Source: Pseudoduganella lurida
GTDB lineage: Bacteria; Pseudomonadota; Gammaproteobacteria; Burkholderiales; Burkholderiaceae_D
Direction: 5' to 3'
DNA length: 64,000 nt
Assembly (NCBI RefSeq): GCF_007830455.1
Contig: NZ_VLLB01000013.1
Span: 35,024 to 99,023, forward strand
Position numbers and translations under genes: made by a program. Below are positions 8,968 to 18,920 of this stretch, in pieces; the first letter of the stretch is position 1; every line of letters begins with the position of its first letter. Under the pieces are notes generated by a model. That model searched no databases and was not told the DNA's origin. It saw nothing but the letters and a program-made list of their open reading frames with translations.

Positions 8968-10089
8968 TCAGTACTGCAGCTGCAGCGCGACGGCGAATTT
9001 CGACTGGCTGTCGTTGCGCGTGACTTTCGTGCGCGAGAACAGCGCGCCCAGCTGGGCGTTGTAGCCGTCGATGATCCAGTTCACGCCGGCGTCTTCCTGG
9101 CGCGTGTCGATGCCGGTATCGGCGGAGAACTTCTGGAAGCGCACGAACGGCTGCAGGCGGCCTTTCGGGACGGGGAAGATGTAGCCGGCACCGGCCGACC
9201 AGGCGTTGCCCTGCTCGGACAGGATCACGTCGCCCGTGTCGTAGTCGTAGTAGGCCGCTTCCAGCGACACGCCGCTGCCGGCGGCGAGCTTCTTCTCCAG
9301 CAGGAAGTCGACGTTCCAGGACTTGTAGCTGCCGATGCCGCCGGTGGTCAGCACGCCGTCGCTCTGCTGGCGGCCCGCCACGCCGATGGCGAGGATGTCC
9401 TTCTCGCCCAGGTAGTTGCCGGTGCCGTAGTAGCCCGGTTCCGCTTCCCAGAAGTCGTATTGCAGGCGGCCCGCGTACATCAGCTTGTCGGACGCCCTGA
9501 TGCCGGCGGCCTTTGCTTCGCTTTGCGTCATGGAGCCGATGCCGAAGGTGTGGCCTTCGAAGGCGCCGAACGAGTAACCCAGCTTGCCGTCGAGCGCATT
9601 GCCCCAGACGACGACGCCGTCATCGCGGCCGCGGAAGATGCCGCCGTTGTAGCCGTAGCGCGAAGCCACGCCGGCCCAGTAGCCGCCGCCCAGCGAGTAG
9701 TACGGCCCCGCCATGTTGGCGCGGTCGCTCGGCGACAGCAGGCGGCCGGCCCAGATGTTCAGCTCCGGCGAGATGGCGAACTGGCCGGCGGCATCGAGCA
9801 CGCGGATGCGGTCGCCGTCCCATTCGGTATTGAGCATGCCGCCGATGTTCTTGCTCAGCTTCCCGCCCAGGTACAGCCGGGCGCTGTCCAGGTTGAAGTC
9901 GTTCGAATGGGAGCCGTCCGGCGCGCCCGATTCGGCGCGGGTATAGCTCTCGCGCAGGCCGAAACCCACGCTGACGGACTTGTCTTCGCCGAAGTTGATC
10001 GTGGCGCCGGCCTGCGCCTGCTGCGCGGCAGCGCCCAGCGTCGCCAGCAGCAGCGCGACCTGCAACCCCCGTTTGCTCGTAGCCTTCAT
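8968..10089 (-). CDS. Outer-membrane porin of the urea operon
   Basis: This is a protein of about 373 residues with a signal peptide (ending AQQAQAG) and the alternating polar/aromatic pattern of a beta-barrel. It ends in VALQLQY with a terminal aromatic residue, as expected for recognition by the Bam machinery. Two ATGs compete at 10095 and 10089. The purine-rich AAAGGG abuts the first, so ATG 10089, with six nt spacing, is the better start. Its position as first gene of the urt operon suggests that it admits urea or short amides across the outer membrane. The substrate is inferred from context only. Confidence 0.85.
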   Translation of the reverse strand: MKATSKRGLQVALLLATLGAAAQQAQAGATINFGEDKSVSVGFGLRESYTRAESGAPDGSHSNDFNLDSARLYLGGKLSKNIGGMLNTEWDGDRIRVLDAAGQFAISPELNIWAGRLLSPSDRANMAGPYYSLGGGYWAGVASRYGYNGGIFRGRDDGVVVWGNALDGKLGYSFGAFEGHTFGIGSMTQSEAKAAGIRASDKLMYAGRLQYDFWEAEPGYYGTGNYLGEKDILAIGVAGRQQSDGVLTTGGIGSYKSWNVDFLLEKKLAAGSGVSLEAAYYDYDTGDVILSEQGNAWSAGAGYIFPVPKGRLQPFVRFQKFSADTGIDTRQEDAGVNWIIDGYNAQLGALFSRTKVTRNDSQSKFAVALQLQY

Positions 10090-10150
10090 GCCCATCCCTT
10101 TCGTTTTGATGTTGTTGCACCATCATCGCGACTGGGGGGCGGGAGGAACA

Positions 10151-10166
10151 TACGTCAGGTGACGTA
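10151..10166. promoter_or_regulatory. Operator-like palindrome TACGTCA-GG-TGACGTA
   Basis: This is a perfect 7-bp inverted repeat with a 2-nt spacer in the 192-nt divergent gap between the porin-urt operon (minus) and the SnoaL-like gene (plus). It lies about 62 nt upstream of the chosen porin start. The outer TAC...GTA pattern resembles half-sites used by LuxR-type response regulators, and one such regulator is encoded at 2035-2976. The regulator link is inference. Confidence 0.45.
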
Positions 10167-10281
10167 GTGGTGTTGCGGATACGGTCGAGCGAGGGCGGCC
10201 GCGGAAAGCAAACTATCCGTCAGCCGTCATTTGCCGGAACTGGCTACACTTCCCTGCCCGTCCCAAGCAAGGAGCGCTGCC

Positions 10282-10635
10282 ATGTCCGAACTGAACAAAT
10301 CCGTTTTACAGCAGGCCAATGCGGCCGTCACCGCCGGCGACAACGAAGGTTTCCTGGCCTTCTGTGCGGAAGACATCGCATGGTCGACGGTGGGAGCGGA
10401 AACGCTGCACGGCAAGGGGGCGGTGCGCGCCTGGATGGCGAAGGAATACACGCAGCCGCCCAGCTTCACCGTGCACAACCTGATCGGCGACGGCGACTTC
10501 GTTGCGGCGCTGGGCGATATCGAGGGGAAGGATGCGGACGGAAAGCCGACCCGCAATGCCTACTGCGACGTGTGGCGCTTCCGGGACGGCAAAATGGTCG
10601 AGCTGAGGGCGTTTGTCATCGAAGTGGCGAAATGA
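10282..10635 (+). CDS. Nuclear transport factor 2 / SnoaL-like protein
   Basis: This 117-residue soluble protein has the single-domain cone fold signature: an N-terminal helix (NAAVTAGDNEGFLAFCAEDI), W-x-x-x-G and ALGDIEGKDADGKP, and a closing strand YCDVWRFRDGKMVELRAF. Family members are small enzymes or ligand-binding proteins with diverse roles, so no substrate can be given. The start at ATG 10282 follows AAGGAG with good spacing. Upstream in-frame codons encode a poor, Pro-rich stretch. It is probably monocistronic, with a strong hairpin just downstream. Confidence 0.85.
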   Translation: MSELNKSVLQQANAAVTAGDNEGFLAFCAEDIAWSTVGAETLHGKGAVRAWMAKEYTQPPSFTVHNLIGDGDFVAALGDIEGKDADGKPTRNAYCDVWRFRDGKMVELRAFVIEVAK

Positions 10636-10651
10636 CCCTGGACCGCTGATT

Positions 10652-10690
10652 GCGCCGGCCGCGTTCCAGTGATCCGAACGCGGCCGGCGC
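10652..10690. terminator. 15-bp perfect hairpin between convergent genes
   Basis: GCGCCGGCCGCGTTC (10652-10666) pairs perfectly with GAACGCGGCCGGCGC (10676-10690) across a 9-nt loop. It sits between the SnoaL-like gene and the convergent DUF2058 gene, the position expected of a two-way terminator. There is no clear T-run on either side. Confidence 0.6.
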
Positions 10691-10719
10691 TTGCCGTCAC
10701 CAGCTTTTCACCAGTTCCG

Positions 10720-11286
10720 TCACCAGTTGAAGTCGTCCGGAATCTGGTAGTCCGCGTAAGGATCGTCTTCCACTGGCGTTTCGGCCGCCTTCGTCACGCG
10801 CACGACGATGCCGGCATTGCGCTCGGCGATCTTGTCGGCCACGATGCGGGGCACCAGCTCGAAGTGTTCGCCCTGCGCGACGATGACCAGGCGGCCAGCG
10901 ACGAGGTGCTCGCGCACGACTTCGGACACGTAGATGCGCTCGACCTTCGTGCCGTACGTGAAGTTGTAGGCGGAGGTTTCATCCTTGCCCCGGCCGCCCT
11001 TGCCCCGGCCCTGGTCCTTGGCCTGCTTGTTCTGCGTGATCAGCTGCGTGATCTGCGCCGCGATCGCCTTCTGCTGCGCGGCCGCATCGCGCTGCGCGTT
11101 CAGCTCGCGCGCCCGTTCGGCATTCTTGCGCTGGATCTCGAGCGCCGCCTGGCGCGCCTCGTCGACCGTCACCGTGCCGGTACGCTTGGCTTCCTTCTTC
11201 TGCGCGGTTTGTTCCTGGTGGACCTTGGCGACCTTCTTCTTGTCCACCAGGCCCGCCTTGAGCATCTGTTCCTTCAACGAGACCAT
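10720..11286 (-). CDS. DUF2058 (YaiL-like) protein
   Basis: This is a 188-residue cytoplasmic, highly charged protein. Residues 1-95 are Lys/Gln/Ala-rich and probably helical or coiled (MVSLKEQMLKAGLVDKKKV). A Gly/Lys-rich linker follows. The C-terminal half holds the conserved YNFTYGTKVERIYVSE and LVIVAQGEHFELVP blocks that define DUF2058. The molecular role of the family is not established. I start at ATG 11286 because the family begins with (M)-SLKEQLLKAGLV. The frame continues upstream but without conserved sequence. Confidence 0.9.
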   Translation of the reverse strand: MVSLKEQMLKAGLVDKKKVAKVHQEQTAQKKEAKRTGTVTVDEARQAALEIQRKNAERARELNAQRDAAAQQKAIAAQITQLITQNKQAKDQGRGKGGRGKDETSAYNFTYGTKVERIYVSEVVREHLVAGRLVIVAQGEHFELVPRIVADKIAERNAGIVVRVTKAAETPVEDDPYADYQIPDDFNW

Positions 11287-11680
11287 GTTCCCTACTCCAT
11301 CCAAATCAGCATTCGATGCGCCATCCGGCGCGCAAGGCGCAGCATAACCGGTATCGGCCGGCGCCGGAATACCGCCGGGGCGAGCCTGCGGGTTGCCCGC
11401 CACCAGCCCGTGCAGGAAATCGTCTGAAATGTGCACCCGCCCTTTCGGTCCAGGGGCGAATTTCCCTGACCCGACCATTTTCAGACGATTTCCCCAGCGA
11501 TTCCAGACGGTTTACTCCACGGTCACGGCCGGGCATCGCCCTGCAAGGCCGTCGATTTCCTTGCAGGAAAAGCTGCCGCCGCCTTCGCTATAATCGACCG
11601 GGCCGCCATGGCTGCGCTCCCGGCTTCACGCCGGGCCACACCGGACCACACCGGACTACTCCACTTCACCGCTGCCGCCC
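11287..11680. other. 394-nt intergenic region with 15-nt inverted repeat
   Basis: I see no convincing gene here. GGAAATCGTCTGAAA (11415-11429) is repeated as its exact reverse complement TTTCAGACGATTTCC at 11479-11493. A degenerate third copy (CGATTCCAGACGG) follows near 11499-11510. A TATAAT hexamer at 11589-11594 could be a -10 box for the downstream antiporter gene, though I find no matching -35 at standard spacing. The region separates two divergent genes. Confidence 0.5.
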
Positions 11681-13459
11681 ATGACCGAACTCCTGCTCAC
11701 CCCGATCGTCTTCCTGCTGACCGCCGTGCTGCTGGTGCCGCTGGCGCAGCGCCTGGGCCTCGGCTCCGTGCTGGGCTACCTGATCGGCGGCGCCATCATC
11801 GGGCCCTGGGGCCTGGCGCTGATCCACCGCGTGGAGCTGATCAGCCACGTGGCCGAAATCGGCGTGGTGCTGATGCTGTTCCTGATCGGCCTGGAACTGC
11901 AGCCGGCCAAGCTGATGGCGATGCGCAAGCTGGTGATCGGCGGGGGCGCGCTGCAGATGGCCACGTGCGGCATTGTGCTGGCCGTGGTGGGCCGCCTGCT
12001 CGGCCTGCCGTGGACGGGCGCCCTCGTTGCCGGCATCGCGCTGGCCCTGTCCTCCACCGCCATCGCGGTGCAGAACATGAACGAGCGGCACCTCGAGAAC
12101 ACCCCGGCGGGCAAGGCCGCCTTCGCGATCCTGCTGTTCCAGGACATGGCCGCGATCCCGCTGCTGGTGGTGGTACCGCTGCTGGGCGGCGCCGGCGAAA
12201 GTGAATTCAACTGGTTCAAGGCGGTTGGCGCGGTGGTCTGCGTGCTGGTCGTCGGCCGCTACGCGATCCGCCCCCTGCTGCGGCTGGTGGCGCGCACCAG
12301 GCTGCGCGAGATCTTCACGGCGTTCGCGCTGCTGCTGGTGCTGGGCATCGCGCAGCTGATGGAACTGGCCGACCTGTCGATGGGCCTGGGCGCCTTTCTC
12401 GCCGGCGTGCTGCTGGCCAGCTCGGAATACCGCAAGGCGCTGGAGACGGACCTGGAGCCGTTCAAGGGCCTGCTGCTCGGGCTGTTCTTCACCTCCGTCG
12501 GCATGTCGGTCAACTTCGGCCTGCTGGGCGATGCGCCGGTGCGCATCGGCGCGCTGACGATCGGCTACGTGCTGCTGAAGATGGTGCTGCTGGGCCTTGC
12601 CGCGCGCGCCTTGCCTGTGCCCGCAGTGCAGCGCTGGCCGTTCGCCGGCCTGCTCGCGCAGGGCAGCGAATTCGCCTTCGTGGTGCTGGCGGTGGCGCAG
12701 GATGTCGATGTGCTGAGCGCACCGTGGCATGAAACGCTGGTGCTGGTGGTGGCCATCTCGATGGCGCTGACGCCCCTGTGCGTGGCGGCCGGCGAGCGCC
12801 TCAGCCGCCATCTGTACAAGGCCGCACCACCGCCTGCGGACGACATCGATCCGGATGGCGCGCGCGTGATCATCGCCGGCTTCGGCCGCGTGGGCCAGAT
12901 CGCCGGCCGCCTGCTGTCGGCTTCCGGCATCCGCATGACGGTGCTGGACAACGACCCGGACCTGATCGACATGCTGCGCCGCTTCGGCATGCGCGTGTTC
13001 TACGGCGACGCCACGCGGCTGGACCTGCTGCGCGCCGCGGAGGCCGACAAGGCGGTCCTGCTGATCAACGCGATCGACGACATGGAGACGAGCCTGCGCC
13101 TGGCGGACCTGGTGCGCGAAAACTTCCCGCACCTGAAGGTGATCGGCCGCGCACGCAATCTCACGCACCTGTTCGAGCTGCGCGAACGGGGCGTCGACGT
13201 GATCGAGCGCGAAACGTTCGAATCGGCGCTGCTGATCGGCCAGCACGCGCTGGAGCAGCTCGGCGTGGACAAGGAGACGGCGGCACGCGCCCGCGCCGGC
13301 TTCCGCGAGCACAACCTGGCCACCGTGGATGCGATGTTCCCCCACTACCGCGACGAATCGCGGATGATCTCGATCGCCGACGAAGCGCGCCAGGAGCTGG
13401 CCCAGTCGTTCGAGCACGACCGCCTCCAGCTCAACAGCCGCGAGCGGACCAGGCCCTGA
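11681..13459 (+). CDS. CPA2-family cation/proton antiporter (KefB/KefC-like)
   Basis: This is a 592-residue inner-membrane protein. Residues 1-380 form about 12 hydrophobic segments of the Na+/H+ exchanger fold, with landmarks VLGYLIGGAIIGPWGL, GVVLMLFLIGLELQP, LSSTAIAVQ and AILLFQDMAAIPLL. After a linker, residues about 395-510 are an RCK/TrkA-N domain with the dinucleotide motif GFGRVGQIAG and Asp in VLDNDP. A roughly 70-residue tail follows. KefB/C proteins efflux K+ under control of NAD(H) or glutathione adducts, and this one has the same architecture. No ancillary KefF/KefG quinone reductase gene is nearby, so ion and gating are uncertain. Confidence 0.9.
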   Translation: MTELLLTPIVFLLTAVLLVPLAQRLGLGSVLGYLIGGAIIGPWGLALIHRVELISHVAEIGVVLMLFLIGLELQPAKLMAMRKLVIGGGALQMATCGIVLAVVGRLLGLPWTGALVAGIALALSSTAIAVQNMNERHLENTPAGKAAFAILLFQDMAAIPLLVVVPLLGGAGESEFNWFKAVGAVVCVLVVGRYAIRPLLRLVARTRLREIFTAFALLLVLGIAQLMELADLSMGLGAFLAGVLLASSEYRKALETDLEPFKGLLLGLFFTSVGMSVNFGLLGDAPVRIGALTIGYVLLKMVLLGLAARALPVPAVQRWPFAGLLAQGSEFAFVVLAVAQDVDVLSAPWHETLVLVVAISMALTPLCVAAGERLSRHLYKAAPPPADDIDPDGARVIIAGFGRVGQIAGRLLSASGIRMTVLDNDPDLIDMLRRFGMRVFYGDATRLDLLRAAEADKAVLLINAIDDMETSLRLADLVRENFPHLKVIGRARNLTHLFELRERGVDVIERETFESALLIGQHALEQLGVDKETAARARAGFREHNLATVDAMFPHYRDESRMISIADEARQELAQSFEHDRLQLNSRERTRP

Positions 13460-13560
13460 CCCCAGCAAGCCTTGCGCAACCAGCCATGACGCCGGGCGCC
13501 CTTTACCTCGGCAACCATTCGGACGATACTGGCGTTTTACTGTTGCCCCGGAGAGTACGA

Positions 13561-15216
<1,656 letters not shown>

Positions 15217-15392
15217 GGGTTTCGGCACGACAGCAGAACGGCAGAGTTCAACCGAACTCTCCGTCCCGCCGTTAGTTCCCTACCTCACCTGCGTGGGCCT
15301 TGATCCCGCGCAGACTTCCCCACCAAACCCAGAACCCGCGCCGCCGATCCACCTCCAAGTCCGAGCAGCCGCCGATGCGGCAAGGAGGAATC

Positions 15393-17195
15393 GTGAAAGC
15401 GCACATCATCGTGGCGGCCGCTGCCGCCGTGGCCGCTGCGGCGGCCGTCCTGGCGCCCTCGCTGGCCGAGCGGCGCACGCAGTTCGACCCGCTGCTGTCC
15501 GGCGGCCCCACCTGCGCACCGGCCCGGCCCGGCCGCCCGCCCCTGCTCGAACACCTCGTGCTGGCGCAGGCCGAAACGGCGCCATTCCGCCCCGCCCCGG
15601 CCGCCGCCCCCGACAACCGGCAGGCCATGCCGCCGCTGTACACCAACCTCGGCACGCTGCACGTGGCGGTCACGACGAAAGTGCCACAAGCGCAGGCCTA
15701 TTTCGACCAGGGCCTGCGGCTCACCTTCGCCTTCAACCATGCCGAAGCGGCGCGCGCCTTCCGCGCCGCCCGCACGCTCGATCCGTCCTGCGCCATGTGC
15801 TGGTGGGGCGAGGCGCTGGTGCTGGGCCCGAACATCAATGCGCCGATGTTCCCCGCCGCCATCGCACCGGCCGCCGAGGCCGCGCAGCAGGCGGCCCGCC
15901 TGGCGGCCACCGCCACGCCCGTGGAACAGGCCCTGATCAGGGCCGTGGCGCAGCGCTACGATGCCCGACCGGCTACCGACCCGGATGCACAGCGCAAGGC
16001 GCTCGACCAGGCCTACGCCGCCGGCATGACGGCCGCGGCGCGCCAGTTCCCCAACGATGACACGGTGCAGGTGCTGTTCGCCGAAGCGCTGATGGACCTG
16101 TCGCCGTGGGACTACTGGGAAGCGGGCGGCGCCCGGCCCAAGGCGCGCACCGCCGAGATGGTCGATGCGCTGGAGCGCGTGCTGGAGCGCCGGCCCGACC
16201 ATCCGGGCGCCGTGCATTACTACATCCATGCGATGGAAGCCTCCACCCATCCGGAAAAGGCGCTGGCCCCGGCACGCCGCCTGGCCGCGCAGATCCCCGG
16301 CGCGGGCCACCTGGTGCACATGCCATCGCACATTTACTACCGGGTCGGCCTGTACAAGGAAGCGCTGCAATCGAACCTGGCCGCGATCGCCGCCGACGAA
16401 GCCTACTTCGCGCGCGCCGACAGCGATCCCGTCTACAAGGGCGCCTACTATCCGCACAACATCCACTTCGTGATGGTGTCCGCGCTGATGGGCGGCGACG
16501 GCCGCACGGCGCTCGAGGCCGCGGCCAAGCTGGACAAGGCGCTGCCGGTGCCGCTGGTGAAGGAATTTTCGATGATGCAGCCCGTGAAGGCGGCGCCGTA
16601 CTTCTCGCACGTGCAGTTCTCCAGCCCGGACGTGCTGCTGCAGCTGCCCGATCCCGGCAACGACCTGGTGCTGGTGAAGGCGATGTGGCACTACGCGCGC
16701 GCCGTCGGCCATGCCCGCAAGGGCACGCTGGCGGCAGGCGAACGGGAACTGCAGGCGCTGGCGGCACTGGCACGCACGGCCGACTTCAAGCCCGTCACCG
16801 ACTGGAACGTGCCGGGCCGCGAGATCGTGCGCACCGCGCAGGCCGTGGCGGCCGGCCGGCTGGCCGATGCCCGCGGCGACCTGCCGGCCGCCATCGGCTT
16901 CTACCAGCAGGCGGTGGACGTGCAGGACACGCTGCCGTACACGGAGCCGCCGTACTGGTACTACCCGGTGCGCCAGTCGCTCGGTGCGGCGCAGCTGCGC
17001 GCCGGCCGGCTCGATGCGGCGGAGCAGACCTTCCGCGCCTCGCTGGTGCGCACGCCGAGCAATGGCTGGGCCCTGCGCGGGCTGGTGGAAGTCTACCGGC
17101 TGCGCGGCGACGAGGCGGCACTGAGCGCCGCGCAGCAGCGTTTCGACACCACCTGGCTGGGCCGGGGCGGACCGCCGGCGCTGTCCCTGCTTTGA
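15393..17195 (+). CDS. Exported TPR-repeat protein
   Basis: This is a 600-residue protein beginning with an Ala-rich hydrophobic segment (AHIIVAAAAAVAAAAAVLA) that serves as signal peptide or anchor. I chose GTG 15393 because AAGGAGG lies 4-5 nt upstream; an ATG at 15375 is in frame but lies before that site. The rest is helical tetratricopeptide-like sequence (YFDQGLRLTFAFNHAEAARA, PGAVHYYIHAMEAS, LVHMPSHIYYRVGLYKEAL). A CAMCWWGEA motif occurs near residue 135. It resembles large bacterial TPR proteins of unknown role, likely periplasmic scaffolds. Confidence 0.8.
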   Translation: MKAHIIVAAAAAVAAAAAVLAPSLAERRTQFDPLLSGGPTCAPARPGRPPLLEHLVLAQAETAPFRPAPAAAPDNRQAMPPLYTNLGTLHVAVTTKVPQAQAYFDQGLRLTFAFNHAEAARAFRAARTLDPSCAMCWWGEALVLGPNINAPMFPAAIAPAAEAAQQAARLAATATPVEQALIRAVAQRYDARPATDPDAQRKALDQAYAAGMTAAARQFPNDDTVQVLFAEALMDLSPWDYWEAGGARPKARTAEMVDALERVLERRPDHPGAVHYYIHAMEASTHPEKALAPARRLAAQIPGAGHLVHMPSHIYYRVGLYKEALQSNLAAIAADEAYFARADSDPVYKGAYYPHNIHFVMVSALMGGDGRTALEAAAKLDKALPVPLVKEFSMMQPVKAAPYFSHVQFSSPDVLLQLPDPGNDLVLVKAMWHYARAVGHARKGTLAAGERELQALAALARTADFKPVTDWNVPGREIVRTAQAVAAGRLADARGDLPAAIGFYQQAVDVQDTLPYTEPPYWYYPVRQSLGAAQLRAGRLDAAEQTFRASLVRTPSNGWALRGLVEVYRLRGDEAALSAAQQRFDTTWLGRGGPPALSLL

Positions 17196-17298
17196 ATAAA
17201 CCACGCCTCGCCGATTAAATATCGCGAACGGCAGGCTTATATATTTATTTTCACCAACTTATTATATGATTGAATCAGTTTAATTCTCCGCCATTTAC
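17196..17298 (+). promoter_or_regulatory. AT-rich leader of the RDD-MoxR operon
   Basis: This 103-nt gap is strikingly AT-rich against its surroundings (for example TATATATTTATTTTC near 17239 and TTATTATATGATTGAATCAG near 17260). The first codons of the RDD gene also use unusual AT-ending codons. It is the only sizeable gap upstream of the six-gene operon, so it must carry its promoter. I cannot assign exact -35/-10 boxes. Confidence 0.45.
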
Positions 17299-17976
17299 AT
17301 GAGCCTCGACGGCCGGATATCGCTGACCACGCCGGAGGGCGTGCGATTATTATTGACGCCCGCCGGCCCCGCCATTCGCGCACTGGCCTGGGGACTCGAT
17401 ATGGCGATCTGGGTCACCGCGGCGGTGACATTCTCGGCCCTGCTGGGCAACGATAAACTGTCGCGCGGCGTCTTCCTGCTCGCCTTATTCCTTTTCTATT
17501 GGGCCTACCCGGTATTGTTCGAGGTTTATTCGCATGGCGCCACGCCCGGCAAGAAAATCGCCGGCATCGAAGTGGTGCGTGACAACGGCCTGCCGGTGGG
17601 CTGGCGCGAATCGGCACTGCGCAACCTGTTGTCGACGGCCGATTTCCTCCCCCTCCTGTATGCCACCGGCCTGCTGTGCATGCTGTTCGACACGCGCTTT
17701 CGCCGCGTGGGCGACCTGGCCGCCGGCACCGTGGTCATCTACCGCGACCGCAAGCTGAAGCGCATGGACGCCGCGCCGGACGTGGTGCCCCTGCCGCCGC
17801 CATGGCCCCTGACGCCGGTACAGCAAAGCGCCGTGGCGGACCTGTTCGCCCGCGAAAAGACCCTGGCCGCCGACCGCATGGAAGAACTGGCCACGCTGGC
17901 CGAACCCCTCACGGGCCGCACCGGCGCCGCGTCGCTGGAACGCCTGCGCGGCATCGCGGCGGGGCTGGCCCGATGA
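17299..17976 (+). CDS. RDD-family membrane protein
   Basis: This is a 225-residue protein with three or four transmembrane helices. The RDD family signatures are RALAWGLDMAIW (the family's Arg-Asp-Asp region in variant form), YSHGATPGKKIAGIEVV and TRFRRVGDLAAGTVVIYRDR. A cytoplasmic tail of about 70 residues is Ala/Leu-rich and charged. It is the first gene of a six-gene operon. Its stop overlaps the next start as ATGA. RDD proteins in this setting are of unknown function; some RDD proteins transport ions. Confidence 0.85.
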   Translation: MSLDGRISLTTPEGVRLLLTPAGPAIRALAWGLDMAIWVTAAVTFSALLGNDKLSRGVFLLALFLFYWAYPVLFEVYSHGATPGKKIAGIEVVRDNGLPVGWRESALRNLLSTADFLPLLYATGLLCMLFDTRFRRVGDLAAGTVVIYRDRKLKRMDAAPDVVPLPPPWPLTPVQQSAVADLFAREKTLAADRMEELATLAEPLTGRTGAASLERLRGIAAGLAR

Positions 17977-18920
17977 AGCAGGTGCGCTTCGAGGCCGAAC
18001 ACGGCGCCCTGTGGGACAGCATCGGCGCGATCGTCGACGGCACCGACGGCAGCCGGCGCACGGAACTGCCGGCCCTGTACCGCCGCCTGTGCCAGACGCT
18101 GGCGCTGGCCGAACAGCGCGGCTATTCGCCCACGCTGGTGGCCTGGCTGCGCCAGCTCGTGCACCGCTGCCATCGCCTGCTGTACGGCAGCGCGGCGGAA
18201 CGGCCCGGCACCTTGCTGGGCTGGCTGCGCGTGGACCTGCCGCGCCGCGTGCGCGCCGAATGGCGCCTGCTGCTGCTGGTACTGCTGGCGTTCTGGGGCA
18301 CCGGCCTGCTGGTCGGCCTGCTGGTGTGGGACGAGCCGGCGCGCGCCTTCCTGTTCCGCGCGCCCGCCCAGCTCGATCGCATGGAGCGCATGTACCAGCC
18401 AGGCCCGATGCGGCTGGGCCGCGGCGACGAGGGCGACGTGCTGATGTTCGGCCACTACGTGTGGAACAATATTTCGATCGGCTTCCGCACGTTCGCCGGC
18501 GGCTTCTTCGGCGGCGTGCCGGCGCTGGCCAGCCTGGTCTACAACGGCATCGAGCTGGGCGTGGTGGGTGCCTGGCTCACGATGAATGACGCCACCCGTA
18601 TCCCGTTCTGGTCCTTCGTGATCACGCATGCCAGCGTGGAGATCACGGGCCTGCTCCTGTCCGCGCTGGCCGGCATCCGCCTGGGCCTGGCGCTGATCGC
18701 CCCGGGCCGCCTGAGCCGTCGCGATGCGCTGCAGGCCATGGCAAGCCACATGTTCCCCGTGGTGGCCGGTGCCGCGCTGTTCACGCTGCTGGCTGCCTTC
18801 ATCGAGGCGTTCTTCTCGGCCCATGCCGCCATCCCCGCCGGGGTGAAATTCGGCGTGGGGGCCGCCTGCTGGCTGGCCGTGCTGCTGTACTTCGCATTCG
18901 CCGGACGCAAAGGCGGCTGA
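17973..18920 (+). CDS. Stage II sporulation protein M-like membrane protein
   Basis: This is a 315-residue protein. A soluble helical N-terminus of about 100 residues leads to five or so transmembrane helices. The SpoIIM family hallmarks are GHYVWNNISIGFRTFAGG, LVYNGIELGVVGAWLT and HASVEITGLLLSALAGIRLG. The organism is not a sporulator; this branch of the family is common in Gram-negatives next to RDD, MoxR and DUF58 genes. Start and stop both overlap neighbouring genes (ATGA and TGATG). Confidence 0.88.
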   Translation: MKQVRFEAEHGALWDSIGAIVDGTDGSRRTELPALYRRLCQTLALAEQRGYSPTLVAWLRQLVHRCHRLLYGSAAERPGTLLGWLRVDLPRRVRAEWRLLLLVLLAFWGTGLLVGLLVWDEPARAFLFRAPAQLDRMERMYQPGPMRLGRGDEGDVLMFGHYVWNNISIGFRTFAGGFFGGVPALASLVYNGIELGVVGAWLTMNDATRIPFWSFVITHASVEITGLLLSALAGIRLGLALIAPGRLSRRDALQAMASHMFPVVAGAALFTLLAAFIEAFFSAHAAIPAGVKFGVGAACWLAVLLYFAFAGRKGG

